From NCBI GenBank assembly GCA_036556805.1, contig DATBIS010000116.1, positions 1 through 64,000 on the forward strand: a DNA stretch of 64,000 nucleotides. Reading direction: 5' to 3'. The position numbers and the translations under genes are program-made. The notes below the pieces were generated by a model that had not been told where the DNA came from, searched no databases, and saw nothing but the letters and a program-made list of their open reading frames with translations. Source of the stretch: DATBIS01 sp036556805. Lineage in GTDB: Bacteria > Actinomycetota > UBA4738 > HRBIN12. Below, in pieces: positions 1 to 7,232 of this stretch (within the stretch, counting starts at the first letter, position 1; each line of letters starts with the position of its first letter).

Positions 1-802
1 CGACGTCGTCCGGGCCCCGGCCGCCGATGCCGCGCAGCGCCTCGCGCACCTCGGTCACCTTGGCGAAGAACGCCGTGGCCTCGCGCGTCTCGACGTTGCG
101 CCGGGACCCCAGGTCGACGTCGATCACCTTCGTGATCCGCCCGGGCCGCGGGGACATGACGACCCCGCGCGTGGAGAGGTACACGGCCTCTGGGATCGAG
201 TGCGTGACGAAGACCACGGTGGTCTCGGTCTCGCGGCAGACGCGCAGGAGCTCGCCCTGCATGTGCTCTCGGGTCATCTCGTCGAGCGCGCCGAACGGCT
301 CGTCCATCAGGAGGAGCGGCGGCGCGACCGCGAGGGCGCGCGCGATCGCGACCCGCTGCTGCATCCCGCCCGACAGCTGCCAGGGGTAGTGGTCGGCGAA
401 GTCCGGCAGCTTCACGAGATCGAGCATCTCGAGCGCGCGCATTCGGCGCGGTTCCTTGGCCCACCCCTTGAGCTCCAGCGGCAGCTCGACGTTCTTCGCG
501 ACGGTGCGCCACTCGAAGAGCCCCGCCTGCTGGAACGCCATGCCGTAGTCCTGGTCGAGGCGCGCGTTCCGCGCCGGCTTGCCGTTCACGAAGACCTCGC
601 CGCTCGTCGGCTCGAGGAGGTTCGCGATCAGGCGCAGCTGCGTGGACTTCCCGCAGCCCGAAGGACCGATGAGCGTGACGAACTCGCGCGGCTCGATCAC
701 GAGGTCGATGTCGACGAGCGCCTCGACGGCGTTCGACTGCCCTTGGTTGAAGACCTTGGACATGCCGCGAACCTCGACGGCCCGCGAGGCGTTCTCACTC
801 AC
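1..802 (-). CDS. ABC transporter ATP-binding protein, taurine/sulfonate/nitrate type (C-terminus cut by window edge)
   Basis: Cytoplasmic ATPase that would power import through the permease encoded just upstream. Visible motifs are Walker A GPSGCGKST (about residues 46-54), signature LSGGMQQR (about 143-150), Walker B LLLMDEPFGAL (about 163-173) and the switch His in VTHS (about 201). These place it in the SsuB/TauB/NrtD branch. The GTG start at 802 overlaps the permease stop as GTGA, implying translational coupling. The gene runs off the left edge and no substrate-binding protein is in the window, so the substrate is unknown; the adjoining catabolic genes suggest a pyrimidine-, hydantoin- or ureido-type compound (inference). 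Confidence 0.9.
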   Translation of the reverse strand, partial: MSENASRAVEVRGMSKVFNQGQSNAVEALVDIDLVIEPREFVTLIGPSGCGKSTQLRLIANLLEPTSGEVFVNGKPARNARLDQDYGMAFQQAGLFEWRTVAKNVELPLELKGWAKEPRRMRALEMLDLVKLPDFADHYPWQLSGGMQQRVAIARALAVAPPLLLMDEPFGALDEMTREHMQGELLRVCRETETTVVFVTHSIPEAVYLSTRGVVMSPRPGRITKVIDVDLGSRRNVETREATAFFAKVTEVREALRGIGGRGPDDV

Positions 803-1665
803 TCCACTGCCTCCCGAGGGCGGTTGCGCATGAGCCGGTGGTCGAGCAGCGCCACGAGGCCGGCCATCGCCATGCCGAGCACGGCGGCGCCGATGACGGC
901 GGTAAAGAGCTTCGGCGGGTCGCCGGTCGATTGTCGCGCGTACTCGATGATGAGGCGGCCGACGCCGCCCGCGAGCCCGGTCGAGAGCTCCGCGACGATG
1001 ACCCCCACGACCGATGCCGTCGCCGCGAGCTTCAGCGCGGGGATCAGGTAGGGGACGGCGGCGGGGAAGCGCACCTTGAACAGGGTCTGACGCCACGACG
1101 CCGCGTACGAGTGCATGAGCTCGAGCGACGCCGGCGGCGTGGTCGTGAGGCCTTTCAGCGCGCCCACCGCGACCGGGAAGAAGGCGAGGAACGCCCCCAT
1201 CACCGCGGCCGAGAGCCATCTCGGCCACTCGAAGCTGCCGATCTGGAGCTTGCCGCCCCAGCTCACCACCAGCGGCGCGAGCGCGATCAAGGGGACGGTC
1301 TGCGACACCACGAGGTAGGGGAGCAGGCCGCGCTCCACGACGCGAAAGCGCGCCATGAGAGTCGCGAGAGCGAGCCCGACGAAGGCTCCGAGTATGAATC
1401 CGGTGAGCGCGAGCCGGAACGAGAACCACGCGCCGGCGAGTACCGCGAGGAACACGGGATGATCGGAGCCGCGACGTTCGGGCCGTGCGTAGCGCGCGAA
1501 CATCTCCCACACGTGCGGCATCGCGCGGTCGTCGGCCCGGGGGATGAGCCGCAGGCCGAACACGGTGCCGCCGTCTTCTGGCCCGAGCCACTTGTACAGC
1601 TCCCAGAGCACGGCGACGAGGAGCAGTGCGAGCGCGAACATCCAGACGCGCCGGAACCGATTCAA
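799..1665 (-). CDS. ABC transporter permease, taurine/sulfonate/nitrate type
   Basis: Inner-membrane subunit of the BPD_transp_1 family. The N-terminal membrane segment (MFALALLLVAVLWELY) is followed by several hydrophobic spans, and the family EAA-like cytoplasmic loop is visible as S-Y-A-A-S-W-R-Q-T-L-F-K-V-R-F-P. The best-coupled start is TTG at 1665, whose TTGA overlaps the stop of the upstream oxidoreductase gene; an ATG at 1641 is the alternative. Its stop overlaps the ATPase start by 4 nt. The length of about 288 residues is normal for the family. The substrate is not determined. Confidence 0.88.
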   Translation of the reverse strand: MNRFRRVWMFALALLLVAVLWELYKWLGPEDGGTVFGLRLIPRADDRAMPHVWEMFARYARPERRGSDHPVFLAVLAGAWFSFRLALTGFILGAFVGLALATLMARFRVVERGLLPYLVVSQTVPLIALAPLVVSWGGKLQIGSFEWPRWLSAAVMGAFLAFFPVAVGALKGLTTTPPASLELMHSYAASWRQTLFKVRFPAAVPYLIPALKLAATASVVGVIVAELSTGLAGGVGRLIIEYARQSTGDPPKLFTAVIGAAVLGMAMAGLVALLDHRLMRNRPREAVE

Positions 1666-2678
1666 CGCTTCGCGAGGACGCTCTCGGCGATCGCCGGCAT
1701 CACGCGCTCGCCGTAGATCTGCAGGGTCTCTTCCTTCGCGTCGTGCTGCAGGTAGACGGCGAACTGGTCGACGCCGAGGCCGCGGAGCTCCCCCAGGCGC
1801 CGAACGTGCTCCTCGACGGGCCCCAGGATGCAGAATCGGTCGACGATCTCGTCGGGCACGAAGGCCGTGTGCACGTTGCCGGCCTGCCCGTGCTGGTTGT
1901 AGTCGTAGTCCTCCCGGCCCTTGATGTAGTCGGTGAGGGCCTTGGGCACCTCCGAGCTCTCGCCGTACCTCGCGACGATGTCGGCAACGTGGTTGCCCAC
2001 CATGCCGCCGAACCACCGGCACTGGTCGCGCGCGTGCGCGAGGTCGTCGGTGACGTACGCCGGCGCGGCCACGCAGATCGTGAGCTCGGCGGGATCGCGG
2101 CCGGCATCCTCGGCGGCCCGCCGCACCGCGCCGATCGTCCACGCGGTCACGTCGGGATCGGCGAGCTGCAGGATGAAGCCGTCGCCGACCTCGCCGACGA
2201 GCTGCAGCGCTTTCGGTCCGTAGCCCGCAACCCAGATCTCCACCCGGCTGCGCGCGGCCCACGGGAAGCGGAGCGTCGACCCGCGGAAGTCGACCTCTCT
2301 GCCGTTCGCGAGCTCGCGGATCACGTGCACGGCCTCGCGCAGCTGCACCAGCGTCGATGGCCGGCCGTTGATCACGCGCACCGCGGAGTCCCCCCGCCCG
2401 ATCCCGATCACGGTCCGGTTGCCGAACATCTCGTTGAGCGTCGCGAAGAGGCTCGCGGTCACCGTCCAGTCCCTCGTGAGCGGGTTCGTGACCATCGGTC
2501 CCACCGTGATGTTCCGTGTCTCCGCGAGGATCTGGGTGAAGATCGGGAACGGCTCCTCCCAGAGCAGGTGGCTGTCGAACGTCCACACGTGGCTCATCCC
2601 GTACGCCTCGGCGCGCTTCGCGAGCTCCACCACGCGCGCGCTCGGCGGGGTCGTCTGCAGGACGAGGCCGATGTCCAT
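1662..2678 (-). CDS. LLM-class (luciferase-like) flavin/F420-dependent oxidoreductase
   Basis: A 338-residue TIM-barrel oxidoreductase of the bacterial luciferase superfamily. The N-terminus (MDIGLVLQTTPPSARVV), an early H-V-W-T-F-D-S-H segment, V-I-G-I-G-R-G-D and a W-V-A-G-Y-G-P-K-A segment are typical. It resembles the CPS_4043-type subfamily often placed with hydantoinase/ureidopropionase and ABC-transporter genes (family knowledge from memory, not searched). It lies 16 nt after the nitrilase gene and is coupled to the permease by TTGA. The expected role is oxidation or reduction of a step in N-heterocycle breakdown. Whether it uses FMN or F420 cannot be told from sequence reading. Confidence 0.85.
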   Translation of the reverse strand: MDIGLVLQTTPPSARVVELAKRAEAYGMSHVWTFDSHLLWEEPFPIFTQILAETRNITVGPMVTNPLTRDWTVTASLFATLNEMFGNRTVIGIGRGDSAVRVINGRPSTLVQLREAVHVIRELANGREVDFRGSTLRFPWAARSRVEIWVAGYGPKALQLVGEVGDGFILQLADPDVTAWTIGAVRRAAEDAGRDPAELTICVAAPAYVTDDLAHARDQCRWFGGMVGNHVADIVARYGESSEVPKALTDYIKGREDYDYNQHGQAGNVHTAFVPDEIVDRFCILGPVEEHVRRLGELRGLGVDQFAVYLQHDAKEETLQIYGERVMPAIAESVLAKR

Positions 2679-2694
2679 CGTGTCCCTCCCGGGG

Positions 2695-3537
2695 CTAGCG
2701 GGCGACGATCTCGTCGTACGCGTCGGGACGACGGTCCCGGTAGAACGCCCAGCGGTCCCGCACCTCGCGGATCTTGCCCAGGTCGAGCTCGCGCACCACG
2801 AGCTCGGGCTTGTGCGCGTCGCCGACGTCTCCGACGAACTGCCCCTCGGGGTCGACGAAGTAGCTCTGCCCGTAGAAGTCGTCGTCGCCGAGCGGCTCGA
2901 TCCCCACGCGGTTGATCGCGCCGACGAAGTACATGTTCGCGACGGCCGCGGCGGGTTGCTCCAGCCGCCACAGGTACTCGCTCAGGCCTCGATGGGTCGC
3001 GGACGGGTTGAAGATGATCTCGGCGCCGTTCAGGCCGAGGATCCGCCACCCTTCGGGGAAGTGCCGGTCGTAGCAGATGTACACACCGACCTTGCCGACG
3101 GCCGTCTCGAAGACGGGATACCCCTCGGTGCCCGGCGTGAAGTAGAACTTCTCCCAGAAGCCCTTCACCTGTGGGATGTGGTGCTTCCGGTACTTGCCGA
3201 GATACGTCCCGTCGGCGTCGATCACGGCCGCGGTGTTGAAGTAGAGACCCGGCTGCACGAACTCGTACATCGGCAGCACGATCACCATGCCGAGCTCCTT
3301 CGCGATCTCCCGGAAGCGCTTGGTGGTGGGTCCGTCGGGGATCGGCTCGGTGTAGCTGTAGTACTCGGCGTCCTGCACCTGGCAGAAGTACGGTCCGTAG
3401 AAGAGCTCCTGGAAGCAGAGCACCTGCGCGCCCTGGGCGGCGGCCTCGTGTGCGGCCTCCTCGTGCTTGTCGATCATGGCCTCCTTCGTCCCGGCCCAGT
3501 CGGTCTGAAGGAGCGCCGCCTTCACGGTCGTCGACAT
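2695..3537 (-). CDS. Nitrilase-superfamily amidohydrolase, beta-ureidopropionase / N-carbamoyl-amino-acid hydrolase type
   Basis: A 280-residue carbon-nitrogen hydrolase. The catalytic triad is readable: Glu in CFQELFYGPYF (about residue 44), Lys in KYRKHHIP (about 118) and Cys in VYICYDRHFPEG (about 155). The CYDRHFPEG context and CFQELF segment fit beta-ureidopropionase or N-carbamoyl-amino-acid hydrolases, which release NH3 and CO2 from N-carbamoyl products. The start is the second of two close ATGs, because AGGAG sits 6 nt upstream of it; an in-frame upstream extension lacks this. It is divergent from the hydantoinase whose product it probably uses. Confidence 0.88.
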   Translation of the reverse strand: MSTTVKAALLQTDWAGTKEAMIDKHEEAAHEAAAQGAQVLCFQELFYGPYFCQVQDAEYYSYTEPIPDGPTTKRFREIAKELGMVIVLPMYEFVQPGLYFNTAAVIDADGTYLGKYRKHHIPQVKGFWEKFYFTPGTEGYPVFETAVGKVGVYICYDRHFPEGWRILGLNGAEIIFNPSATHRGLSEYLWRLEQPAAAVANMYFVGAINRVGIEPLGDDDFYGQSYFVDPEGQFVGDVGDAHKPELVVRELDLGKIREVRDRWAFYRDRRPDAYDEIVAR

Positions 3538-3723
3538 CGCCATCTCCTGTTCGCGGTCGGCGGGCGCCGGCGCGTCGCTCGCGGGGACGCGTGCCTGCGG
3601 CCGTATCGTAACCACAGCTCCGCCTGGGTGCGAATGCGGAGACGGAGGCGAGCGGGCGTCGTTTGCGCGGCCGACGCTCCGCGGCTAGCTTGCAGGCGGA
3701 GAGCTCGAGAGGAGCGAGGGGCC
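3538..3723. promoter_or_regulatory. Divergent promoter region between nitrilase and hydantoinase genes
   Basis: 186 nt between divergent genes. A minus-strand -10-like TACGAT lies at 3610-3605 and a plus-strand TAGCTT at 3686-3691, followed by a GAGAGGAG ribosome-binding site for the hydantoinase. No regulator gene adjoins, so control is unknown. Confidence 0.5.
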
Positions 3724-5097
3724 GTGAGGACACTCATCAAGGGCGGCACGGTCGTCACCGCGACGGAGACGACGCGGGCCGACGTGGTGATCGAGGACGA
3801 GAAGGTGGCAGCGATCGGCGTCGGCATGAGCGTCGAGGCGGATCGCGAGATCGACGCCACGGACCGGTACGTGATGCCGGGCGGCGTCGACGTCCACACG
3901 CACATGGAGCTCCCGTTCGGCGGCAGCTTCTGCTCGGACGACTTCGAGACCGGGACCCGTGCCGCCGCGTTCGGCGGCACGACGACGATCGTCGACTTCG
4001 CCGTGCAGGACTACGGCGAGGGCCTCCGCCAGGGGCTCGATCGCTGGTTCGCGAAAGCCGAGAAGGCCTGCATCGACTACGGCTTCCACGTGATCGTGCG
4101 CGAGGTGAACGACCAGGTCCTCAAGGAGATGGACGAGCTCGTCGGCGAAGGAGTGACGTCGTTCAAGCTGTTCATGGCGTACCCCGGGGTGTTCATGCTC
4201 GACGACGCGTCGATCTTCCGCGCGATGCGCCAGGCGGCGGACTCGGGCTCGCTCATCATGATGCACGCGGAAAACGGCGGCCCGATCGACGTGCTGGTGC
4301 AGCAGTTCCTCGCGGAGGGGAAGACCGGTCCGGTGAACCACGGCCTCACGCGTCCCCCGGTGATGGAGGGCGAGGCCGTGCACCGTGTCTTCAAGCTTGC
4401 CGAGCTCGCCGGCACGCCGGCGTACATCGTGCACCTGTCCTCACGCGACGCGCTCGACGCCGTGCGGGACGCGCGCGACCGCGGGATGCCCGCCTTCGCG
4501 GAGACGTGCCCCCAGTACCTGTACCTGTCGCTCGACGACATGGCGCGGCCGGGGTTCGAGGGCGCGAAATTCGTATGCTCCCCGCCGCTCAGGCCGCAGG
4601 AGCATCAAGCCGAGCTGTGGAGCGGGCTGCAGGCGGGCGACCTCCAGGTGGTCTCGACGGACCACGCCCCGTTCAACTACGAGGGGCAGAAGGACCTGGG
4701 GAAGGACGACTTCTCGAAGATCCCGAACGGGCTGCCGTCCGTCGAGGACCGGTTCACGCTCCTGTTTGGCGGGGTGGCCGCAGGCCACATCGGGCTCAAC
4801 CGCTTCGTCGAGCTCGTCGCGACCGCGCCGGCGAAGATGTTCGGGCTCTATCCGCGCAAGGGGACGATCGCGCCGGGCTCGGACGCGGACGTCGTGGTGT
4901 TCGATCCGAAAGCGGAGCGGGTGATCTCCGCGAAGACCCACCACATGAACGTGGACTACTCGTGCTACGAGGGGCGAAGCGTCGTCGGGCTCCCCGAAGT
5001 CGTGCTCCAACGGGGCGAGGTGCTCGTCGAGGCAGGGGAGTTCAAAGGCGGATCCGGCCGCGGGAAGTTCCTTCCCCGCAGCCGGATCGACGCCTGA
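3724..5097 (+). CDS. D-hydantoinase / dihydropyrimidinase
   Basis: A 457-residue cyclic amidase of the amidohydrolase superfamily that opens hydantoin or dihydropyrimidine rings to N-carbamoyl amino acids. Metal and catalytic motifs are visible: GGVDVHTHMELPF (metal His-x-His about residues 58-60), the carbamylated-Lys region SFKLFMAYPG (about residue 148), MMHAENG, VHLSS and STDHAPF. The GTG start at 3724 has GAGAGGAG upstream; an open frame continues far upstream but is antisense to other genes. Together with the divergent nitrilase it gives two consecutive steps of a reductive-pyrimidine-like pathway. No dihydropyrimidine dehydrogenase is present in the window. Confidence 0.92.
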   Translation: MRTLIKGGTVVTATETTRADVVIEDEKVAAIGVGMSVEADREIDATDRYVMPGGVDVHTHMELPFGGSFCSDDFETGTRAAAFGGTTTIVDFAVQDYGEGLRQGLDRWFAKAEKACIDYGFHVIVREVNDQVLKEMDELVGEGVTSFKLFMAYPGVFMLDDASIFRAMRQAADSGSLIMMHAENGGPIDVLVQQFLAEGKTGPVNHGLTRPPVMEGEAVHRVFKLAELAGTPAYIVHLSSRDALDAVRDARDRGMPAFAETCPQYLYLSLDDMARPGFEGAKFVCSPPLRPQEHQAELWSGLQAGDLQVVSTDHAPFNYEGQKDLGKDDFSKIPNGLPSVEDRFTLLFGGVAAGHIGLNRFVELVATAPAKMFGLYPRKGTIAPGSDADVVVFDPKAERVISAKTHHMNVDYSCYEGRSVVGLPEVVLQRGEVLVEAGEFKGGSGRGKFLPRSRIDA

Positions 5098-5106
5098 GTC
5101 CGTCGA

Positions 5107-5313
5107 TCAGCCGGTGGCGTCGCGGACGCCTTCCTTGACGTCTTCGGCGGCATCCTTCACCTTGCCGACCGCCTTTCGTGCCGCGCCCTGCGCCTGATCC
5201 TTCTTGCCTTCGGCCTCGAGCTGCTCGTCGTCGGTGGCCTTACCCGCCGCTTCCTTCGCAGCGCCCTTCGCCTTGTCCCACGTGCCCTCTGCGCGATCCT
5301 TTTCGCCTGCCAT
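5107..5313 (-). CDS. CsbD-family general stress protein
   Basis: A 68-residue, highly charged, Ala/Lys/Glu-rich protein (MAGEKDRAEGTWDKAKGAAKE...) with the repeated AEGKKDQAQG / KAVGKVKDAAEDVKEG pattern of CsbD. CsbD of Bacillus subtilis is under SigB control (family knowledge). The ATG at 5313 has GGAGG 5 nt upstream, so it is preferred over an in-frame ATG five codons earlier. A SigB-like promoter, GTTTC-14 nt-GGGATA, lies about 35 nt upstream (5372-5348), consistent with stress induction. Molecular function is unknown. Confidence 0.9.
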   Translation of the reverse strand: MAGEKDRAEGTWDKAKGAAKEAAGKATDDEQLEAEGKKDQAQGAARKAVGKVKDAAEDVKEGVRDATG

Positions 5314-5347
5314 GGACTCCTCCTTCATCGGCCCGTTCCTCGAGCGT

Positions 5348-5372
5348 TATCCCGGGCCGAGGTCGACGAAAC
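5348..5372 (-). promoter_or_regulatory. SigB/SigF-like promoter of the CsbD gene
   Basis: On the minus strand, GTTTC (5372-5368), a 14-nt spacer and GGGATA (5353-5348). It fits the general stress-sigma consensus GTTT-N14-16-GGG(T/A)A. Confidence 0.65.
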
Positions 5373-5380
5373 GTGGCCGT

Positions 5381-5406
5381 GTGTAGGGCCCGCGCCTGCA
5401 GGGAAC
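5381..5406 (+). promoter_or_regulatory. Candidate SigB/SigF-like promoter of the membrane protein gene at 5443
   Basis: GTGT (5381-5384), 16 nt and GGGAAC (5401-5406), directed toward the membrane protein gene and divergent from the CsbD promoter. The -35 is less canonical than GTTT. Confidence 0.45.
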
Positions 5407-5442
5407 ACCACTGGTGACGACCGACACGAAGGAGGTTCGACG

Positions 5443-6072
5443 ATGCGTGAGGACGGAACGACTCGCACCGCAACGCGGGCGACGACGGTCGCCGAGGGAG
5501 CCGGCCCCTCGCTGATCCGCTGGGGCGCGATCTTCGGGGGCGCCGTGCTCGGACTTGCCCTGATGACGCTGCTCGCGTCGCTGTGGCTCGCCCTTGCCTA
5601 CGCTTCCAACGTCGAGACGATCCGCGCAAACCTCGAGTGGTACATGGGTGGCTCCGCGGCCGGTTCGCTGTTCGTCGCGGGGATCCTCACCGGGTACCTC
5701 ACGGGGGTTCGTGGAGCGATCACCGGCATGCTGAACGGCTGGGCCTTGTGGGGCCTGCTGCTGCTCGTCACGTTGTCGATCGGCGTCCCTTCGATCCTCA
5801 ACCTGTTCAACCTCGGTCGCGTGGCGACGGAGGCGGCGACGGGCGTCGCGTCGCTCGGCGCCGATACGACGCTCTGGGCAGTGTTCTGGACCATCGCGGG
5901 CGGCTTCTTCGCCGCAGGATTGGGCGGCGCGATCGGCGGTGCGTTCTCTCGCGAACGGAAGGTGCGCACCGACGTCCGCACGACCGCCGAGGGTGAGCCC
6001 GTCGTGGTGCATGACGACGACGAGGATCACTCGCACGAGGAGCGGGAGGTCGCCGGCTCGCGGGCGTCCTGA
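5443..6072 (+). CDS. Four-helix integral membrane protein of unknown function
   Basis: A 209-residue protein with four clear hydrophobic segments (about residues 25-50, 67-90, 95-120 and 143-165) rich in Gly and Ala, and an acidic/His-rich cytoplasmic-looking tail (HDDDEDHSHEERE). AAGGAGG lies just before the ATG. The Gly-zipper-like GGAIGGAF stretch in the last span is notable. It sits between the CsbD gene and a coiled-coil protein, both with stress-sigma-like promoters, so a general-stress membrane role is inferred. No family is recognised with confidence. Confidence 0.8.
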   Translation: MREDGTTRTATRATTVAEGAGPSLIRWGAIFGGAVLGLALMTLLASLWLALAYASNVETIRANLEWYMGGSAAGSLFVAGILTGYLTGVRGAITGMLNGWALWGLLLLVTLSIGVPSILNLFNLGRVATEAATGVASLGADTTLWAVFWTIAGGFFAAGLGGAIGGAFSRERKVRTDVRTTAEGEPVVVHDDDEDHSHEEREVAGSRAS

Positions 6073-6081
6073 CCTGCGCTG

Positions 6082-6107
6082 GTGTGAGCGCGTCTCGAGG
6101 GGGGTAG
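6082..6107 (+). promoter_or_regulatory. Candidate SigB/SigF-like promoter of the coiled-coil gene at 6142
   Basis: GTGT (6082-6085), 16 nt and GGGTAG (6102-6107), 34 nt before the ATG, which has its own GGGAGG ribosome-binding site. Confidence 0.5.
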
Positions 6108-6141
6108 GACGTCCGAACAACGACGGCAAGGGAGGTTTGGA

Positions 6142-6585
6142 ATGCGTGCAACGAAGGATCATTCGCTCTTCGCTGACGTGACCGATCGGATCCAGGAGAA
6201 GCGGCTCCAGGGCAAGGTTGAGGACCTCGACAAGGAGAACAGCCGGCTCCGCGCCGAGGTCAGCCTGCTGAACGGAAGCCTTCGGCAGGAGCGCGAGGAG
6301 CACGAGAAGCTCGTCGATCTCCTCAAGACGAAGCCGACGAAGGTGAAGGTGAAGAAGCGTGTCGGCATCCTGCGCCTGGCCGCCGTGGGCGGGGCCGCCT
6401 ATGTGTTCGGCGCGAAGGCAGGCCGAGAGCGGTACGACCGGATCCGGACCTGGTTCGACGAGATGCGCGGCAAGGCCGCCGATGCCGGTGAGGAGGCGAT
6501 GTCGACGATGACGAACGCCGCGTCGCCGACCAAGCCGTCGTCGACCGGGTCGACGCCGCCCAGCACGGCCACGGGCCTCTCGTAG
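6142..6585 (+). CDS. Coiled-coil protein with a GAKAGRERY membrane-proximal motif
   Basis: A 147-residue protein. Residues about 12-65 form a charged heptad-like coiled coil (LQGKVEDLDKENSRLRAEV...). A basic linker (KTKPTKVKVKKR) leads to a short hydrophobic stretch (ILRLAAVGGAAYVFGAKAG) and then RERYDRIR. The AYVxGAKAGRERY pattern recurs in small actinobacterial YtxH-like proteins. The Ser/Thr/Pro-rich tail looks disordered. It has a good ribosome-binding site and a stress-sigma-like promoter upstream, and a hairpin follows the gene. Function is unknown. Confidence 0.8.
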   Translation: MRATKDHSLFADVTDRIQEKRLQGKVEDLDKENSRLRAEVSLLNGSLRQEREEHEKLVDLLKTKPTKVKVKKRVGILRLAAVGGAAYVFGAKAGRERYDRIRTWFDEMRGKAADAGEEAMSTMTNAASPTKPSSTGSTPPSTATGLS

Positions 6586-6605
6586 CTCGGAAGGTTCGGC
6601 TTGGA

Positions 6606-6638
6606 GGGGCCGCGGCGCCCGAAGGGCGCCGCGGCCCC
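6606..6638. terminator. Strong GC hairpin between convergent genes
   Basis: An inverted repeat, GGGGCCGCGGCGCCC with its complement around a 3-nt GAA loop, between the ends of the coiled-coil gene and the zinc-ribbon gene. There is no long T-run, so it is a likely but not textbook terminator and could serve both strands. Confidence 0.6.
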
Positions 6639-6643
6639 TTCGC

Positions 6644-6871
6644 TTACTCGGGGGCCACGGTCTCCTCGGACACCCGCTGCTCGACGTCCAAGGCCTCGGT
6701 GTCCGCGCGATCGAGCCGCTCCCCGGTGACCTCGTGCCCGCACGAGAACGTCTCGATCTGGCGGCTCTCCGGCTGCTGGCCCTCGTCGGACGCGGCGTCG
6801 TAGGACAGATCGCGGAGGACTCCCTCCCCGCACACCGGGCACCGACGTTCCTCGTCCACGACGGCGGTCAC
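6644..6871 (-). CDS. Small zinc-ribbon-like protein
   Basis: A 75-residue protein with an N-terminal CPVCGEG pair and a second Cys/His group (FSCGHEV) about 35 residues on, suggesting one zinc site. The rest is acidic. The GTG start at 6871 overlaps the stop of the upstream proline-rich gene as GTGA, so the two are probably co-translated from the promoter at 7232-7207. No known family is assigned. Confidence 0.65.
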   Translation of the reverse strand: MTAVVDEERRCPVCGEGVLRDLSYDAASDEGQQPESRQIETFSCGHEVTGERLDRADTEALDVEQRVSEETVAPE

Positions 6872-7161
6872 GATCCGACCTGGGGCACCGGGCCCGGAGG
6901 AACCGGGGGACTCGGCGGCGGCGGCCCGGGCACCGGGGTGGGAGGCGTGGGCGGCGGAGGCGTCGGCGGGACCGGCGCAGGGTCGGGGTCCGGCATCGGC
7001 GTGGGCTCGGGGTGCTCCGCGGCGGGATCCGGGCGCGGGGAAGTGCGGCCCGTGCGGTCGTCCGGTTCCCGCCCGAGCGAGGCAGTGCGCACCGCGAGCG
7101 GGAGCGCCCAGAGCGCGATGCGATGCGCGAGCACTCCGTCGAGGGATCCAAAGCTCTGCAT
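6868..7161 (-). CDS. Small proline-rich protein
   Basis: A 97-residue protein: a short amphipathic head (MQSFGSLDGVLAHRIALWALPLAV) and then a tail dominated by Pro with Asp, Thr, Val and Gly, in PDP, PTP and PPP runs. The start is well supported: GGAGG lies 6 nt before the ATG, with GTGT-16 nt-GGGTAA upstream. It is coupled by GTGA to a zinc-ribbon gene. Compositional bias alone might suggest a spurious frame, but the ribosome-binding site, promoter and coupling argue for a real gene. Function is unknown; the Pro-rich tail could span the envelope or bind partners. Confidence 0.6.
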   Translation of the reverse strand: MQSFGSLDGVLAHRIALWALPLAVRTASLGREPDDRTGRTSPRPDPAAEHPEPTPMPDPDPAPVPPTPPPPTPPTPVPGPPPPSPPVPPGPVPQVGS

Positions 7162-7206
7162 GGAAAGCCTCCTTCGCGTCCGTCCACCCGCAACGGCACG
7201 CACCGT

Positions 7207-7232
7207 TTACCCCTCCGGTCGCCGAGCTACAC
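7207..7232 (-). promoter_or_regulatory. SigB/SigF-like promoter of the proline-rich/zinc-ribbon pair
   Basis: On the minus strand, GTGT (7232-7229), 16 nt and GGGTAA (7212-7207). It lies inside the last codons of the preceding BrkB-family gene, so the downstream pair can be transcribed separately. Confidence 0.55.

Noticed and set aside
799..2586. A 595-codon minus-strand open frame extending the permease N-terminus
   Set aside because: The first 300 codons are out of frame with, and overlap, the LLM oxidoreductase. The permease begins at the TTG or ATG near 1665-1641.
2368..5097. Long N-terminal extension of the hydantoinase
   Set aside because: The extension is antisense to the nitrilase and oxidoreductase genes, while GTG 3724 has a ribosome-binding site and the normal protein start.
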